Shown: in pieces, positions 52,732-62,010 of the stretch
Layout: the number at the start of each line of letters is the position of its first letter
Position numbering within the stretch: position 1 is the stretch's first letter
Notes under the pieces: model-generated
The model's database searches: none
The model's input: the letters and a program-made list of their open reading frames with translations, nothing else
Told to the model about the DNA's origin: nothing
Made by a program: the position numbers and the translations under genes
Origin: Desulfofustis sp. PB-SRB1
GTDB taxonomy: Bacteria > Desulfobacterota > Desulfobulbia > Desulfobulbales > Desulfocapsaceae
Direction: 5' to 3'
NCBI GenBank assembly: GCA_016722945.1
Contig: JAEQMT010000010.1
Span: 265,765-329,764, forward strand
DNA: 64,000 nt

Positions 52732-53496
52732 TCAATTGCCCGGATTGGTCTGGTTCAGCAGGTTGGCGAAGGTGACGGGAATAAATCCGGGCTGGCCGGT
52801 AACGAGGGCGAGCAACCCATCGAGAAAATTAAAGTCCTCTTCTGCCATGTGCTGATGGTGAATCATTACCCCGATCCTGCCGTCGGCCACCGCGCTTGCA
52901 AAATCATTGGTGATACCGATGACTTTCCTGCCCCCGGTTTTTTCTTTGCGGGTGTGAAGATCGACATTGACCGAAAAATCGGGGATCGATCCGGGGATGC
53001 GCTTGAGGCCGACGCCGCTGGTGGAGATTGCCCGCAGCTTACAGTGGCGGGCGAGTTCGGCAACCCCATCGGCGATCCTGTTCCAGGGTGGGGTCAGTAC
53101 CGGCGTGAAAGATTCACCCAGCAGGTTTTCCAGCCGTGCCCGGCCGCGACACAGCTCCGATTGCATGAGGTCTTTTTTTCGGTGGGCGCCGAATTCGCAC
53201 TTTTTCCCTGCTGTTTCGTGGTTTTTGTGGCGCCAGCCATGTTGGTGCCAGCACCAGAGTTTTTCATGATCACCAGCTTCATGGGCAATCTGCCGCCAGC
53301 GGGCAACGGTGAGCCAGCAGGGCACCACGGCCAGGCAGAGGGGAAGCTGATGGGTGATAAAGAGGCTGAGCAGGCGGCTGAAATTACGAGACGGAACCCC
53401 GATATCATCGGCCCGGAAAAATATCTCTCTGGCAGGCAATCCATCGAGTTGGCCGGCGATCTGGGCAGCGAATCCGGCGGGCAGTGCCAGAGGCAT
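52732..53496 (-). CDS. Polysaccharide deacetylase-like protein
   Basis: 254 residues without a signal peptide. NodB-fold landmarks: FFRADDIGVP, with the catalytic and metal aspartates; CWHQHGWRHKNHE, the H-x3-H-like metal motif; and LTPPWNRI, the substrate groove. It removes N-acetyl groups from glycans or nucleotide-linked sugars. It begins 5 bases after a glycosyltransferase and is followed by a 129-base gap before the permease, the largest gap of the run, where a second promoter could lie. Confidence 0.85.
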   Translation of the reverse strand: MPLALPAGFAAQIAGQLDGLPAREIFFRADDIGVPSRNFSRLLSLFITHQLPLCLAVVPCWLTVARWRQIAHEAGDHEKLWCWHQHGWRHKNHETAGKKCEFGAHRKKDLMQSELCRGRARLENLLGESFTPVLTPPWNRIADGVAELARHCKLRAISTSGVGLKRIPGSIPDFSVNVDLHTRKEKTGGRKVIGITNDFASAVADGRIGVMIHHQHMAEEDFNFLDGLLALVTGQPGFIPVTFANLLNQTNPGN

Positions 53497-53501
53497 AATC
53501 T

Positions 53502-54671
53502 TTACCTGTTTGTGCTTTGCGCCAGTGTGATGCGCTCGATCAATGCCGCCGTCTGTTCGGCGCCGTTGAGGTCGATATCGACGGCGGTGGGAATCGCGTG
53601 GCTCATGCTGGCTATGCTTTCAGCCAACACCCGTGGCTTGAGATCGTTTTCTTCTATCATTTTGATAGTTCCATACGCCGCCAGTTTTTCAACCCGCATC
53701 CGCTGTTCACGGTTTTGCGCCAACGGATAGAGCAGGGCCGGTACGCCCGCTGCCAGGACATTCATGCAGCTGTTGTAGCCGGCCATGGAAATGCACAGAT
53801 CGGCGGCGGCCAGCCAGTCGACGTATTGGTCGGTGAACCGCTCAACCCGGATGTACTCGGTTTGTGCATCGCACAGCGCCGCAAACTCGGCATCGCTTAG
53901 ATATGGTCCGGTAAAGAGCTGTATGTGGCAGCGGGTGGGCTCAGGCAGCAGACCCCAGGCCGCTACCACCGCATCAAGCAGTTCGCCGCCGACGCTGCCG
54001 CTGCCGATCGCGGCGACGATGAGTTTTTCATCATCATTTCTGATTCGTTGGGCGCGGATGGTGCGAGCTGTGGCTTTGCTGGGCAGCGGTGTAATGAAAC
54101 CGGTATAGTGCCGGGGTACGCGCAATTGCGCCGTTTTACCGAAGGTTTCCTCAAATTGGACGAAGCGCTGGTCGGCGTGAATGAGGATTGCGTCAAAAAA
54201 GCGATTGACCGTGTCTACCGCCCGTTGCTCGAATTTCTCTTTTCCCTGCACTTTTTCCACCAAGATATCGCGCACGCTGCAGACAATTGTGCATGATCCC
54301 GGCTTTGATTTACAGGTGCTGAGCAGGGGATCGAGTTCGAAGCGAAAAGCCTTGCGGCCAAACGGATACAGTTCTACAACCAGACAATCCGGATTGAAGG
54401 TGTCCACCAAGTCCTGCAACAGCTCTGTACGCCTGGTTTTGATCGCATCACCATCGGCTTTGGGGTCGCAGGGAACGAGGCCGCTGAATTGTTCATCCAT
54501 GCGTAGACCAGGCAGTTGCAGCAGGGAAATACTCGGTTCGTTGATCGTCAGTGGGGGGCCGCCCATCACCATCACCACCTCGTGGGAGCGTGCACAGGCC
54601 CGGCATATCTGGATGCTGCGCTGGACGTGGCCGATACCCAGCACGTGCTGGCAATAGTGGAGGATTCTCAC
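53502..54671 (-). CDS. COG4671-type glycosyltransferase, second copy
   Basis: 389 residues from a GTG overlapping the phosphatase stop (GTGA). MurG/GT28-like fold: HYCQHVLGIGHVQRSI (nucleotide-sugar entry loop near residue 6), IVAAIGSGSVGGELL, and the donor site SMAGYNSCMNVLAAGVPALL. Same family as the enzyme at 56560, though diverged. It transfers a sugar from a nucleotide donor in the cytoplasm. Confidence 0.85.
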   Translation of the reverse strand: MRILHYCQHVLGIGHVQRSIQICRACARSHEVVMVMGGPPLTINEPSISLLQLPGLRMDEQFSGLVPCDPKADGDAIKTRRTELLQDLVDTFNPDCLVVELYPFGRKAFRFELDPLLSTCKSKPGSCTIVCSVRDILVEKVQGKEKFEQRAVDTVNRFFDAILIHADQRFVQFEETFGKTAQLRVPRHYTGFITPLPSKATARTIRAQRIRNDDEKLIVAAIGSGSVGGELLDAVVAAWGLLPEPTRCHIQLFTGPYLSDAEFAALCDAQTEYIRVERFTDQYVDWLAAADLCISMAGYNSCMNVLAAGVPALLYPLAQNREQRMRVEKLAAYGTIKMIEENDLKPRVLAESIASMSHAIPTAVDIDLNGAEQTAALIERITLAQSTNR

Positions 54672-55282
54672 AACGGCTCGATATTCAGTTGCTCGATCGC
54701 CAGGCTACCCTGGTCGGCGGATATGATGTGCATCCGGTTTTTCCAGGCTATTTTAGGTTCGCTGGGGAGGTAATCGCGCCCCTCAATATGGCGCAGCAGC
54801 GCGTTGATCACCCCCAGATGGGTGATGATGAGGATGTGCTGGGACGCTCCTGACTGGTGCCGAAGCAGTGCCGCACGCACCCTGTGTAACATCTCCGTCC
54901 GGCTTTCGCCGGAAGGCGCCCGAAACTCCCAGCCGGCCTCGATCTGGCGGGCCAGTTCGGCCGGAGCCTGGCTTTTTAATTCAGGTAGACTCATGCCCTC
55001 CCACGCCCCCCAGTTCATCTCGCGCAGCTCTTCGTCAATTTCCACCGGCAGTTCAAGAAATTCGTTGATAATGGCGGCGGTGGTTTGTGCCCGTGGCAGG
55101 GGGCTGACGACAATTTTCTGCCACGGCGGGGTCATGGTCTTGAGAAACGCTCCCCAGCGGCGGCTGGTCTCTTTTCCCTCATCGGTGAGAGGCGAGTCAC
55201 CACTGCCTTGAATGCGGTGTTCCTGATTCCAGATTGTTTTTGCGTGGCGGAGCAGCCCGAACCTGGTGTAAGCGTGTTCCAT
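54668..55282 (-). CDS. Histidine phosphatase (phosphoglycerate-mutase fold)
   Basis: 204 residues from the ATG at 55282; a TTG at 55291 would overlap the upstream gene. The catalytic motif is LLRHAKTIWNQEHRIQGSGD, with the second His in IIITHLGVIN and LPRAQTTA between. Broad family of phosphomonoesterases; set among glycosyltransferases it may act on a sugar-phosphate intermediate. It ends inside the start of the next gene (GTGA). Confidence 0.88.
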   Translation of the reverse strand: MEHAYTRFGLLRHAKTIWNQEHRIQGSGDSPLTDEGKETSRRWGAFLKTMTPPWQKIVVSPLPRAQTTAAIINEFLELPVEIDEELREMNWGAWEGMSLPELKSQAPAELARQIEAGWEFRAPSGESRTEMLHRVRAALLRHQSGASQHILIITHLGVINALLRHIEGRDYLPSEPKIAWKNRMHIISADQGSLAIEQLNIEPL

Positions 55283-55287
55283 AGCGA

Positions 55288-56559
55288 TCAATGGACTCTT
55301 TTCCGTGGACAGAGCAGCGGGTTGCCGGTTTGAAACAATTGGGCCAGCTCAACGATAAGGCGGCTGTTGTCAAATGATGTGTGCACATGGTTGAGCCCCT
55401 CTTTGATAACGCTTTGTCGCAGCGAATCATCCTCGATCAGGGTGATGATTGCATCGGCCATACCATTGCTGTCCTCCGGTTCAACCGCCAAGCCGGTCTT
55501 ACCGTTTATGATAATCTCCGGCAAGGCCGAGACGGTGGTGGCAACGGCCGGCACCCCCATGGCCAGACTCTCGACCAGCACATTGGGAATGCCGTCCCGG
55601 TCACCGTTTTTTGCCACCGTGCAGCCAAGTATAAAGAGATCGCTTTTTTCAAAATAGCTGAGCACCTCTGCGTGGGTGAGGGTGCCCAGCAGGTGACAGT
55701 GGCGGTCAAGGCCCATATCGTCGATGAGCCTGGCGATGGTTTCACGTTCCTCGCCGGTGCCGATAAGATAGTGGATGAACGGCAGGCCGCGCTCTTTGAC
55801 AATCTTAAGCGCTTTATAGACAGTGGGCAGTCCTTTTTTGGCGGTGATCCGGGCTACGGTAAGCAGCTGATACGGTGGACGCGGTTTTCTGTCGGGGCGT
55901 TTCGGTCTGAAGAGCTCTAGATCGATACCGTGATAGAGGCAGTGAATCTTGTCGGCGGCCTCACCGGCCAGGTTGTCGAGGTAGCGTTTATTGTAGCGTG
56001 TGCAGGTGGCGGTGAAGACGGCTTTGGTGCATTTCTCGCGCAATAGCTCAGGTCTGGATGTGTAGATGTCTTTGGCATGCGCGGTAAAGCTGAAGGGCAG
56101 ACCGGAAAGCATCGAGGTAAACAGGGCCACCGAGGTGGGAGAATGGGCAAAATGGCCATGCAGGTGCACGATTGAGGGATCTTTCCGCAGGTGTTCGTCC
56201 ACCAGAAAACCGGCCTGCAGAAAATGTTTGATGGTGGCGATTTTGCCACGTTTTTTGAAGCGGCCGATGGCAGTACGCAGTACCTGTCGGTAGGGAGATG
56301 GATTGTCGTGCAGCAGCCGTCCATTTGCTCGCAGCAGCACCGCCAGATTCATCCACAACCGGCTGGGCAGGTAGTCAACCCGGGCCTGGATGCGGCTGAC
56401 CGAGTCGTGGCGGAAAGACTCACGGGGATGACGCATGGAAAAGAGCCGGAGGGTAAAGCCCATCTGCTCCAGCAGAAGAATTTCATTTGAAATGAAGGTT
56501 TCCGATATGCGCGGATAGCCCTTTAAGATATAGGCTAATGTTGGTGGTGGATCACCCAT
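55288..56559 (-). CDS. GT4-family glycosyltransferase
   Basis: 423 residues. The N-terminal acceptor domain opens LAYILKGYPRISETFISNEI, a phrase common in capsule and exopolysaccharide GT4 enzymes. The C-terminal donor domain has LLTVARITAKKGLPTVYKAL and the EX7E-type segment NVLVESLAMGVPAVATTVSA followed by PEIIINGKTGL. The start follows the previous stop directly (TAGATG), so translation is coupled. Confidence 0.92.
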   Translation of the reverse strand: MGDPPPTLAYILKGYPRISETFISNEILLLEQMGFTLRLFSMRHPRESFRHDSVSRIQARVDYLPSRLWMNLAVLLRANGRLLHDNPSPYRQVLRTAIGRFKKRGKIATIKHFLQAGFLVDEHLRKDPSIVHLHGHFAHSPTSVALFTSMLSGLPFSFTAHAKDIYTSRPELLREKCTKAVFTATCTRYNKRYLDNLAGEAADKIHCLYHGIDLELFRPKRPDRKPRPPYQLLTVARITAKKGLPTVYKALKIVKERGLPFIHYLIGTGEERETIARLIDDMGLDRHCHLLGTLTHAEVLSYFEKSDLFILGCTVAKNGDRDGIPNVLVESLAMGVPAVATTVSALPEIIINGKTGLAVEPEDSNGMADAIITLIEDDSLRQSVIKEGLNHVHTSFDNSRLIVELAQLFQTGNPLLCPRKRVH

Positions 56560-57810
56560 CTAAGCAATGGCGTGGAGCGGCTGCTCGGCTCGCCTATTTC
56601 GCGATACGGCGGGAGAGTGAAGGTTTTTTAAGTGGTTCAGACGGGCCAGCATGGTGTCCAGGCCGGTGAGCTGAAACGATTCCATGGCGGCCCGGTAACG
56701 CGCGCGGTCGTCCAGGATGGTGAAAATCTTGTCGCGCAGCGTCCACGGAGTAACATCGTGCCAGGGCAGATAATCGATGAGATTGCGCGTCTTGAGACAT
56801 TGCGCCCTGATCAGCTGCTCTCGCCGCGGGGTTTCGCGGGGAATAATCAGGGCTGGTGTTTTTTGGGTGAGGATCTCGCAGATGGTGTTGTAGCCGCCCA
56901 TGGATATCACCAGATCAGCCGCCTGGATGAGTTCCTCAAGACGGGAGTGAAACGGCAGGGTCTTGATACCGTGGATTCGCCCTCTTTTTTTTATACTCTC
57001 ACGGCGTGCTTTGGCCATGAAGGGGCCGGTGATAAGCAGGCTCTTAATGGGCAGCGCGGTGGGAAAATGATCGTGCATGGAGATGAACCGCTCCAGCACC
57101 TCGTAGCCGTCGCCACCACCGCCCACCGTCACCAGGGCGAAGTTGTCTTCCGGTAATATGCGATATCGCCGCCGTATTTTTTCCCTGGTGTTGAGACATT
57201 TTTCCGAACGGGGAATGTAGCCGGTAAAGACGACCCGCTCATGCAGCATCTCGGGGATAGAGTAGGACGCAATGGGATTGTAGATGTCACGGTTGCCGTA
57301 CACCCAGATTTCATCGTAGAGTTCGTTGAGGTGGCTGTAGACGTTTTTTTCGGTCCAGTCTTCAATGATCACCCGGGGCTCGTCCAGGATATCACGCAGG
57401 CCAAGGACAATGTTTGTCCGGGGAAGGGACTCTTTGAGCCACTGCAGGGTCGGCAGAACTTCCTTTTTCAACCCCAGCGGCTCTTTGTCGACAATGAACA
57501 GATCGGGTTTGAAGGTCTGGGCGGTGGCCAGGATAATATTGGTGCGGATCGACAGGGCCTGCTTGTCATCGATCTTGATGGAGAGGGACCGGTATTCATC
57601 GTTGGTCTTCTTTATCATCCCCGGAATGCGGACAAAATCGATCTGGCGGGGAAACGCGAATCGCCCCACGATCGGTGAGCCGGTGAGAATCAGGATATTG
57701 GTGCGCTGGTCGCGCAGGTGATTGGCAATTGCCATGGTCCGCCGGATATGACCCAGGCCGTAGGTATCGTGAGAGTACATCAGGATATTGAAGGTCGAAA
57801 CGGCGGCCAT
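56560..57810 (-). CDS. COG4671-type glycosyltransferase, first copy
   Basis: 416 residues. MYSHDTYGLGHIRRTMAIAN is the GT28/MurG-like entry loop, with VTVGGGGDGYEVLERFISMH and the donor-binding VISMGGYNTICEILTQKTPA. COG4671 enzymes are predicted glycosyltransferases with unknown acceptors. This is the first gene of the 20-kb minus-strand run; a terminator at 57851-57883 separates it from the gene upstream, so a promoter should lie in 57811-57850. Confidence 0.9.
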   Translation of the reverse strand: MAAVSTFNILMYSHDTYGLGHIRRTMAIANHLRDQRTNILILTGSPIVGRFAFPRQIDFVRIPGMIKKTNDEYRSLSIKIDDKQALSIRTNIILATAQTFKPDLFIVDKEPLGLKKEVLPTLQWLKESLPRTNIVLGLRDILDEPRVIIEDWTEKNVYSHLNELYDEIWVYGNRDIYNPIASYSIPEMLHERVVFTGYIPRSEKCLNTREKIRRRYRILPEDNFALVTVGGGGDGYEVLERFISMHDHFPTALPIKSLLITGPFMAKARRESIKKRGRIHGIKTLPFHSRLEELIQAADLVISMGGYNTICEILTQKTPALIIPRETPRREQLIRAQCLKTRNLIDYLPWHDVTPWTLRDKIFTILDDRARYRAAMESFQLTGLDTMLARLNHLKNLHSPAVSRNRRAEQPLHAIA

Positions 57811-57850
57811 GGGGTGACATTCTCCAGGTGAAGCGCTGTTTGAAAATAAA

Positions 57851-57883
57851 AAAGCCTTACGGTGATATGTTCCGTAAGGCTTT
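57851..57883 (-). terminator. Terminator after the 57903 gene
   Basis: AAAGCCTTACGG and CCGTAAGGCTTT form a perfect 12-bp stem with a 9-base loop. On the minus strand it is followed by a TTTTATTTT run, so it terminates the outer-membrane-like gene and isolates the downstream glycosyltransferase operon. Confidence 0.88.
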
Positions 57884-57902
57884 ATGGCGGGATTGTAACG
57901 AG

Positions 57903-58481
57903 CTAGAAACTGAGCGTCAACTGGTTTGACACCATGATGATCGTATCGATATCGGAATAGGAGGGCATTTGCTGAAACAGATCACCGGTATCCATGTAGC
58001 CGAAATGAACTTCATAGGTGAGTGAGTTGAAGATATTGTAAACCAGGCCAAGGTTTGCCTCCCAACTCGAATTGGGCTCGCTGCCGTCAAAATTTTCCCA
58101 ATTCATCGTGGTCACACCGATTGCACCGTGGAATGCAAGATCCGGGGTGGCCAGATATTCCGCGGCTATTGCCATGCCAAGGGGCGCCGGTTGGCCAGTT
58201 TTAGCACTGATGGCGGCGGTGAACGGATCTTCGATGAACATATCGACAGTGGAGCCGGTGATCATCAGCGGCTCAAAACGCGACGTTTCAAACAAGAGTT
58301 CGTTGGAGGGATCGGCGGGTTCAACGATCGCGTCATACCCGAAGCTGTAACCCGTTATCTTGTACTGCAATCCGCCACCCAGTTCGTTGCCGCGGGCACT
58401 GGTAACAGCGATACCATTAGCCAGAAAAAGCGCCGCCGCACAAAAGAGTATGTGGCATATTGATACGGGATTTGATCTCAT
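57903..58481 (-). CDS. Small outer-membrane-like beta-barrel protein
   Basis: 192 residues. A signal peptide (SICHILFCAAALFLANGIAV ... SARG) is followed by a mature part of alternating strands (GGGLQYKITGYSFGYDAIVE, YEVHFGYMDTG) and a terminal LTLSF whose Phe is the usual outer-membrane insertion signal. It is short, about 160 mature residues, fitting an 8-stranded barrel. Single gene with its own terminator. Function unknown. Confidence 0.72.
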   Translation of the reverse strand: MRSNPVSICHILFCAAALFLANGIAVTSARGNELGGGLQYKITGYSFGYDAIVEPADPSNELLFETSRFEPLMITGSTVDMFIEDPFTAAISAKTGQPAPLGMAIAAEYLATPDLAFHGAIGVTTMNWENFDGSEPNSSWEANLGLVYNIFNSLTYEVHFGYMDTGDLFQQMPSYSDIDTIIMVSNQLTLSF

Positions 58482-58760
58482 GTATGCGTTTATTTGTTAT
58501 CGGTGATCACAATTGCTGTATCCTGCCTCAATTCTCATGCGTTTTCGTGAAAAAGTCAAGCTTAATTTACGCAAAGCGAAGTTTATCATATCGTCTGCAT
58601 ATTGCTGTAGTGTCGCTTTTTTATTATACATGCCGGCTCGATTTTGTGAATCCATGAAGTGGAGACATCGGGGAACCTTGTTGTCCCGGTCGTCCGGATA
58701 TGGTCTATTTGAGTAAGATTGACGTTTCCATTTGAGATATATCTAATCGTGAGGCAAATA

Positions 58761-60482
58761 ATGCGAGTAACCAGTATCGTTCTTTTTTTTCTTCTCACCC
58801 TGCCGCTGTACAGCGGTGCTGAGCAGCTCAGCGTCACCGTATTGCCGATAACCGTGCGCCAGGACGGCGACTATGCCTACCTCAACCCCACCATCCGGCA
58901 GATGATCATAACCCGCTTGGCGGCGCGCCCCGGTATTTCCATGGCGGAGCCGCTGTCGCCTGAGACGGTAGAACGGGTCCGCACCCTTCTCGACAATGGC
59001 GCCTTTTCCGACGCCGCCCAGTTGGCAAACGTCGACTGGCTGGTTGATGGTTCCATGTATTCGCTTAAAGACGGCATCCAGGTAAACCTGGGCTTTTATT
59101 CCGCCAAGCCTGATGTGCGGCCGTTAACTTATGGGTTGCGTGCCGATTCCGCCGACGAGGTCATCCCGGCAATAACTAAGATGATTATCGAGGTGAGCGC
59201 TGATCTCGAGGCGGTTTCCGTGCCTGTTGCGGAGGAACCCGTGGCGGCTGACCAGGATCAGCAGATCGCCGGGTTCCAGACCCCGCATCCAGAGCGAGAA
59301 TATAAAAAAGGGCTGTTCGGGGGGGCTACACTTTTCGGAGAGGACGATGATCGCTTCGATTCGCGTGGCGTGCGGCGCAGCTCGAAACTTCCCCTCACCA
59401 TTGAATCGATGGCGCTGGGCGACCTCGACGGTGACGGCGTCAACGAACTGGTGGCCGCCTCACGCACCAGACTCGTGGTGTTTGAATTCGCCGAACGCCG
59501 CTTCAACCAGATTGCCTCTTTTGATCTGTCGCCGCGCTATAAAATACACGTCATCAATATCGCCGATCCCGGCGACACCGGGCGGGCCAGAATTTTTGTC
59601 TCCGCCAACAAGGGTAAGCTTCCGGCCTCATTTGTTCTTGCCTATGGTGGTGGCGATACCATTGAGGTGCTGCATCGCGATATTCGCGCCTATATCCGGC
59701 CGGTCACCCTGCCAAAAAAAGGGGTTATTCTGGCCGGGCAGCGCTACAGCCCCAATCTATCGGATAGTTTTCTTGCCCCCGGTGTCCACGAGATCTCAAT
59801 TGGCGAGGCGGATGGCGAGGTTACCTGGGGAGAAAAACTGGTGCTGCCAAACGAGGTTAACCTGTTTGACTTCGTGATGGCCGATCTCAACGGCGATAAC
59901 AGTGTGGAGACCATGGTTATCGACAGCCAGAGCAAACTTCTGGTCTATGACGAAGTCCTCAATCTGATCTGGGTGAGCAGCGCCAGCTACGGGGCCTCCA
60001 AGGACTACTTCGGGCCGGCCCAGAGCAAGGCTGACCGGCTCGATCCAGAGGCCCTCGATCCGACCCTCAGGGGCATGCAGCGACTTATCTTTATCCCCAG
60101 CCGCCTGGATGTAAAAGATATCACCGGGGATGGACTGCCGGAGGTAGTTGTGTCCACCAACGAGATGGATTTATCGCGTTATTTGGTTAATTTACGCAGT
60201 TTTGACGGCGGTGCGGTGGCATGTTTGGGGTGGCGCGGCAACGGCCTGTTTGAGCTGTGGCGAACCAATAAAATTGACGGCTATGTGGCTGATTACGCCT
60301 TTGATGGTGATGCCGCACTGGTTGATGACAACCCTGAGCTGATGCTCAGCCGCCTCTACGTCGCTCAACGGCCGGATAGCAATTTCTGGGACAGCTTTAT
60401 CCCGTCTCGGGACGATTCCATTCTGCTGGCCTACGAAATGGTGGTTAACCGTGACTCTACTGACAGGCGCCGGAGCAACTGA
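58761..60482 (+). CDS. Secreted FG-GAP/VCBS-repeat protein
   Basis: 573 residues from the ATG at 58761, preceded by GAGGCA; the frame is open from 58719. Signal peptide MRVTSIVLFFLLTLPLYSGA. Residues 20-150 resemble a periplasmic TolB-N/FlgO-like domain (VTVLPITVRQDG ... VDWLVDGSMYSLKDGIQVNL). A beta-propeller follows with calcium-type loops: DLDGDGVNE (about 220), DLNGDNSVE (about 375) and DITGDGLPE (about 452). Similar proteins assemble at or near the outer membrane. Role unknown. Confidence 0.82.
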   Translation: MRVTSIVLFFLLTLPLYSGAEQLSVTVLPITVRQDGDYAYLNPTIRQMIITRLAARPGISMAEPLSPETVERVRTLLDNGAFSDAAQLANVDWLVDGSMYSLKDGIQVNLGFYSAKPDVRPLTYGLRADSADEVIPAITKMIIEVSADLEAVSVPVAEEPVAADQDQQIAGFQTPHPEREYKKGLFGGATLFGEDDDRFDSRGVRRSSKLPLTIESMALGDLDGDGVNELVAASRTRLVVFEFAERRFNQIASFDLSPRYKIHVINIADPGDTGRARIFVSANKGKLPASFVLAYGGGDTIEVLHRDIRAYIRPVTLPKKGVILAGQRYSPNLSDSFLAPGVHEISIGEADGEVTWGEKLVLPNEVNLFDFVMADLNGDNSVETMVIDSQSKLLVYDEVLNLIWVSSASYGASKDYFGPAQSKADRLDPEALDPTLRGMQRLIFIPSRLDVKDITGDGLPEVVVSTNEMDLSRYLVNLRSFDGGAVACLGWRGNGLFELWRTNKIDGYVADYAFDGDAALVDDNPELMLSRLYVAQRPDSNFWDSFIPSRDDSILLAYEMVVNRDSTDRRRSN

Positions 60483-60622
60483 GCAGACGGTGGACGTGCG
60501 GCAATATGTGGCATCAGTAAGGGATGGCTGAGCTTGACATCAACACGGGCGCCCGCTACTATCGTGATTGCTCCGGTCGTTACCGGGCTGCCTGGTTCAA
60601 CAATGTGGTCTCAGGGGGAAGT

Positions 60623-61258
60623 ATGAAGAAGATTTCCGCGATGATTGCCGTTGCCCTGTTGTTGTGGTCCGCCGGTTTCAGCCATAGTGCAACCACCGGG
60701 CCGCGGGAGCTTATCGACGAGCTTGAAATTCAGATCGAGGCCGCCGCAACCGCCAAGGAAAAGGCGGAACTTCGCTGTTTCCAGGCCCGCCACTACCAAA
60801 AAATGGGCGATACCGAAAAGGCGGAAGAAGCCTACCTGGCCGCACTGCGTAACGATTGCAGCGGGTGGATTCTCAACGAATACGGCTATTTCCTCTACGA
60901 GACCGGGAATTACGAAAAAGCACTCGAAGTGGCGAACAGCGTACTCAACGAGTATCCTTATCTAAAGGATGCCGAGAAACTCTGGAATCAGGCATACGAA
61001 AAGTATCATGAGGCGTACGTTGAGGAAAATCCCCCCGTTATCGTCATGGACACCTACGTTGATTCCAGCCGCGTCACCCGACACGATCTTATTCGTGAGA
61101 TCAGGGCCCGGAATCCGTCCCCGTCACCAGCGCCGCAAAGGGTGAGTTCGGCCGCTAAAACCACGGCTCGATCGAGCAGTGCCGGCTCATCATCCAGAGG
61201 TGGCGGGCGAGATCCCGCCTCGCGTGCCCCCACCCCGAGAAAATCGGGCGGCGGCTGA
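60623..61258 (+). CDS. Secreted TPR-repeat protein
   Basis: 211 residues from the ATG at 60623 with AGGGGGAAG upstream; the frame is open from 60524. Signal peptide MKKISAMIAVALLLWSAGFS. Two TPR-like units: ELRCFQARHYQKMGDTEKAE and LNEYGYFLYETGNYEKALEV. The C-terminus is a basic Ser/Arg/Pro-rich low-complexity tail. It follows the FG-GAP gene by 140 bases and may share its function. Confidence 0.78.
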   Translation: MKKISAMIAVALLLWSAGFSHSATTGPRELIDELEIQIEAAATAKEKAELRCFQARHYQKMGDTEKAEEAYLAALRNDCSGWILNEYGYFLYETGNYEKALEVANSVLNEYPYLKDAEKLWNQAYEKYHEAYVEENPPVIVMDTYVDSSRVTRHDLIREIRARNPSPSPAPQRVSSAAKTTARSSSAGSSSRGGGRDPASRAPTPRKSGGG

Positions 61259-61322
61259 CCCTTCTAAATCATCTCACCCCGGCGGGGTGAGCTCAATACA
61301 TGACCGGTACCGCCAGAGCCCG

Positions 61323-61983
61323 CTAGTCATTTTTATCATTGATCGTAGACTCCCAGCCGGCGCTGTGCGCGGGCGGGTAAGGAATCACCACCTTATCTCC
61401 GGGAAAGGCAAAGTAGCCCCATCTCATGTGGGAGTACCATACGCCAATGAGTGCTCCGTGCGGATCGAGAATTTCCGCACCCGTGTAGCGACTGGAATAA
61501 CTGCCTGCCAAAGAACTGAAACTGGAACGAGCATCAAACTGCTCTAGTGTCATGTCAAGTTTCAGATGTTATAAAATTGCGCCGTAATTTTGGTTTCCCG
61601 CAAGGCGCGAAAGAGGGCGCATAGCAGCGCTATGTAACCGACTGAGCAACAAAGTCGGGAAGCCAAAAGGACAAGCAAGATTGAACAGATGAGGCTTGAC
61701 AGGACACTAGCCAATTACCAAGCAATCCCTCGTTAAGCGCCACGGGTCGCCAGAATTTGCTCCTGACAATCCATCTTTCATCGATGCCGATCACCGCATC
61801 GGGCGCGTGGTATGAACCAAAATAGTAGTAGTTATAGGTGGGGGTCAGTTCCGCCTGTTGAAAACTTTGCGTAACAAGGGCATTTCTTTGCAGTGAGCCT
61901 GATACACCGCTCAGCGAGCATGAGGTAAGAAAGATCGACATGCCCGCAAGCAGCGCGGTGACAATGAATTTACAACCATTCAA
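61323..61983 (-). pseudogene. Lipoprotein gene split by a miniature transposon
   Basis: The 5' part (61983-61707) encodes a lipoprotein signal with lipobox LTSC (MNGCKFIVTALLAGMSIFLT then SC) and a Tyr-rich segment (PTYNYYYFGSYHAPDAVIG). The 3' part (61543-61323) encodes LEQFDARSSFSSLAGSYSSR ... YFAFPGDKVVIPYPPAH. Deleting the 159-bp insert and one CTAG copy joins them without a frame change into 165 residues (NWLEQFDAR across the junction). As it stands translation runs into the insert and stops at 61630. Confidence 0.9.
61548..61706 (-). repeat. Miniature transposon family C (159 bp)
   Basis: Inverted ends TGTCATGTCAAGTTTCA and TGTCCTGTCAAGCCTCA, flanked by CTAG on both sides (61544-61547, 61707-61710). 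Non-coding, with internal GGCGCATAGCAGCGCTATGT-like symmetric sequence. It interrupts the lipoprotein gene. Confidence 0.92.
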
Positions 61984-62010
61984 AGAATTATGAGCAGATG
62001 AGCAGGAAGG

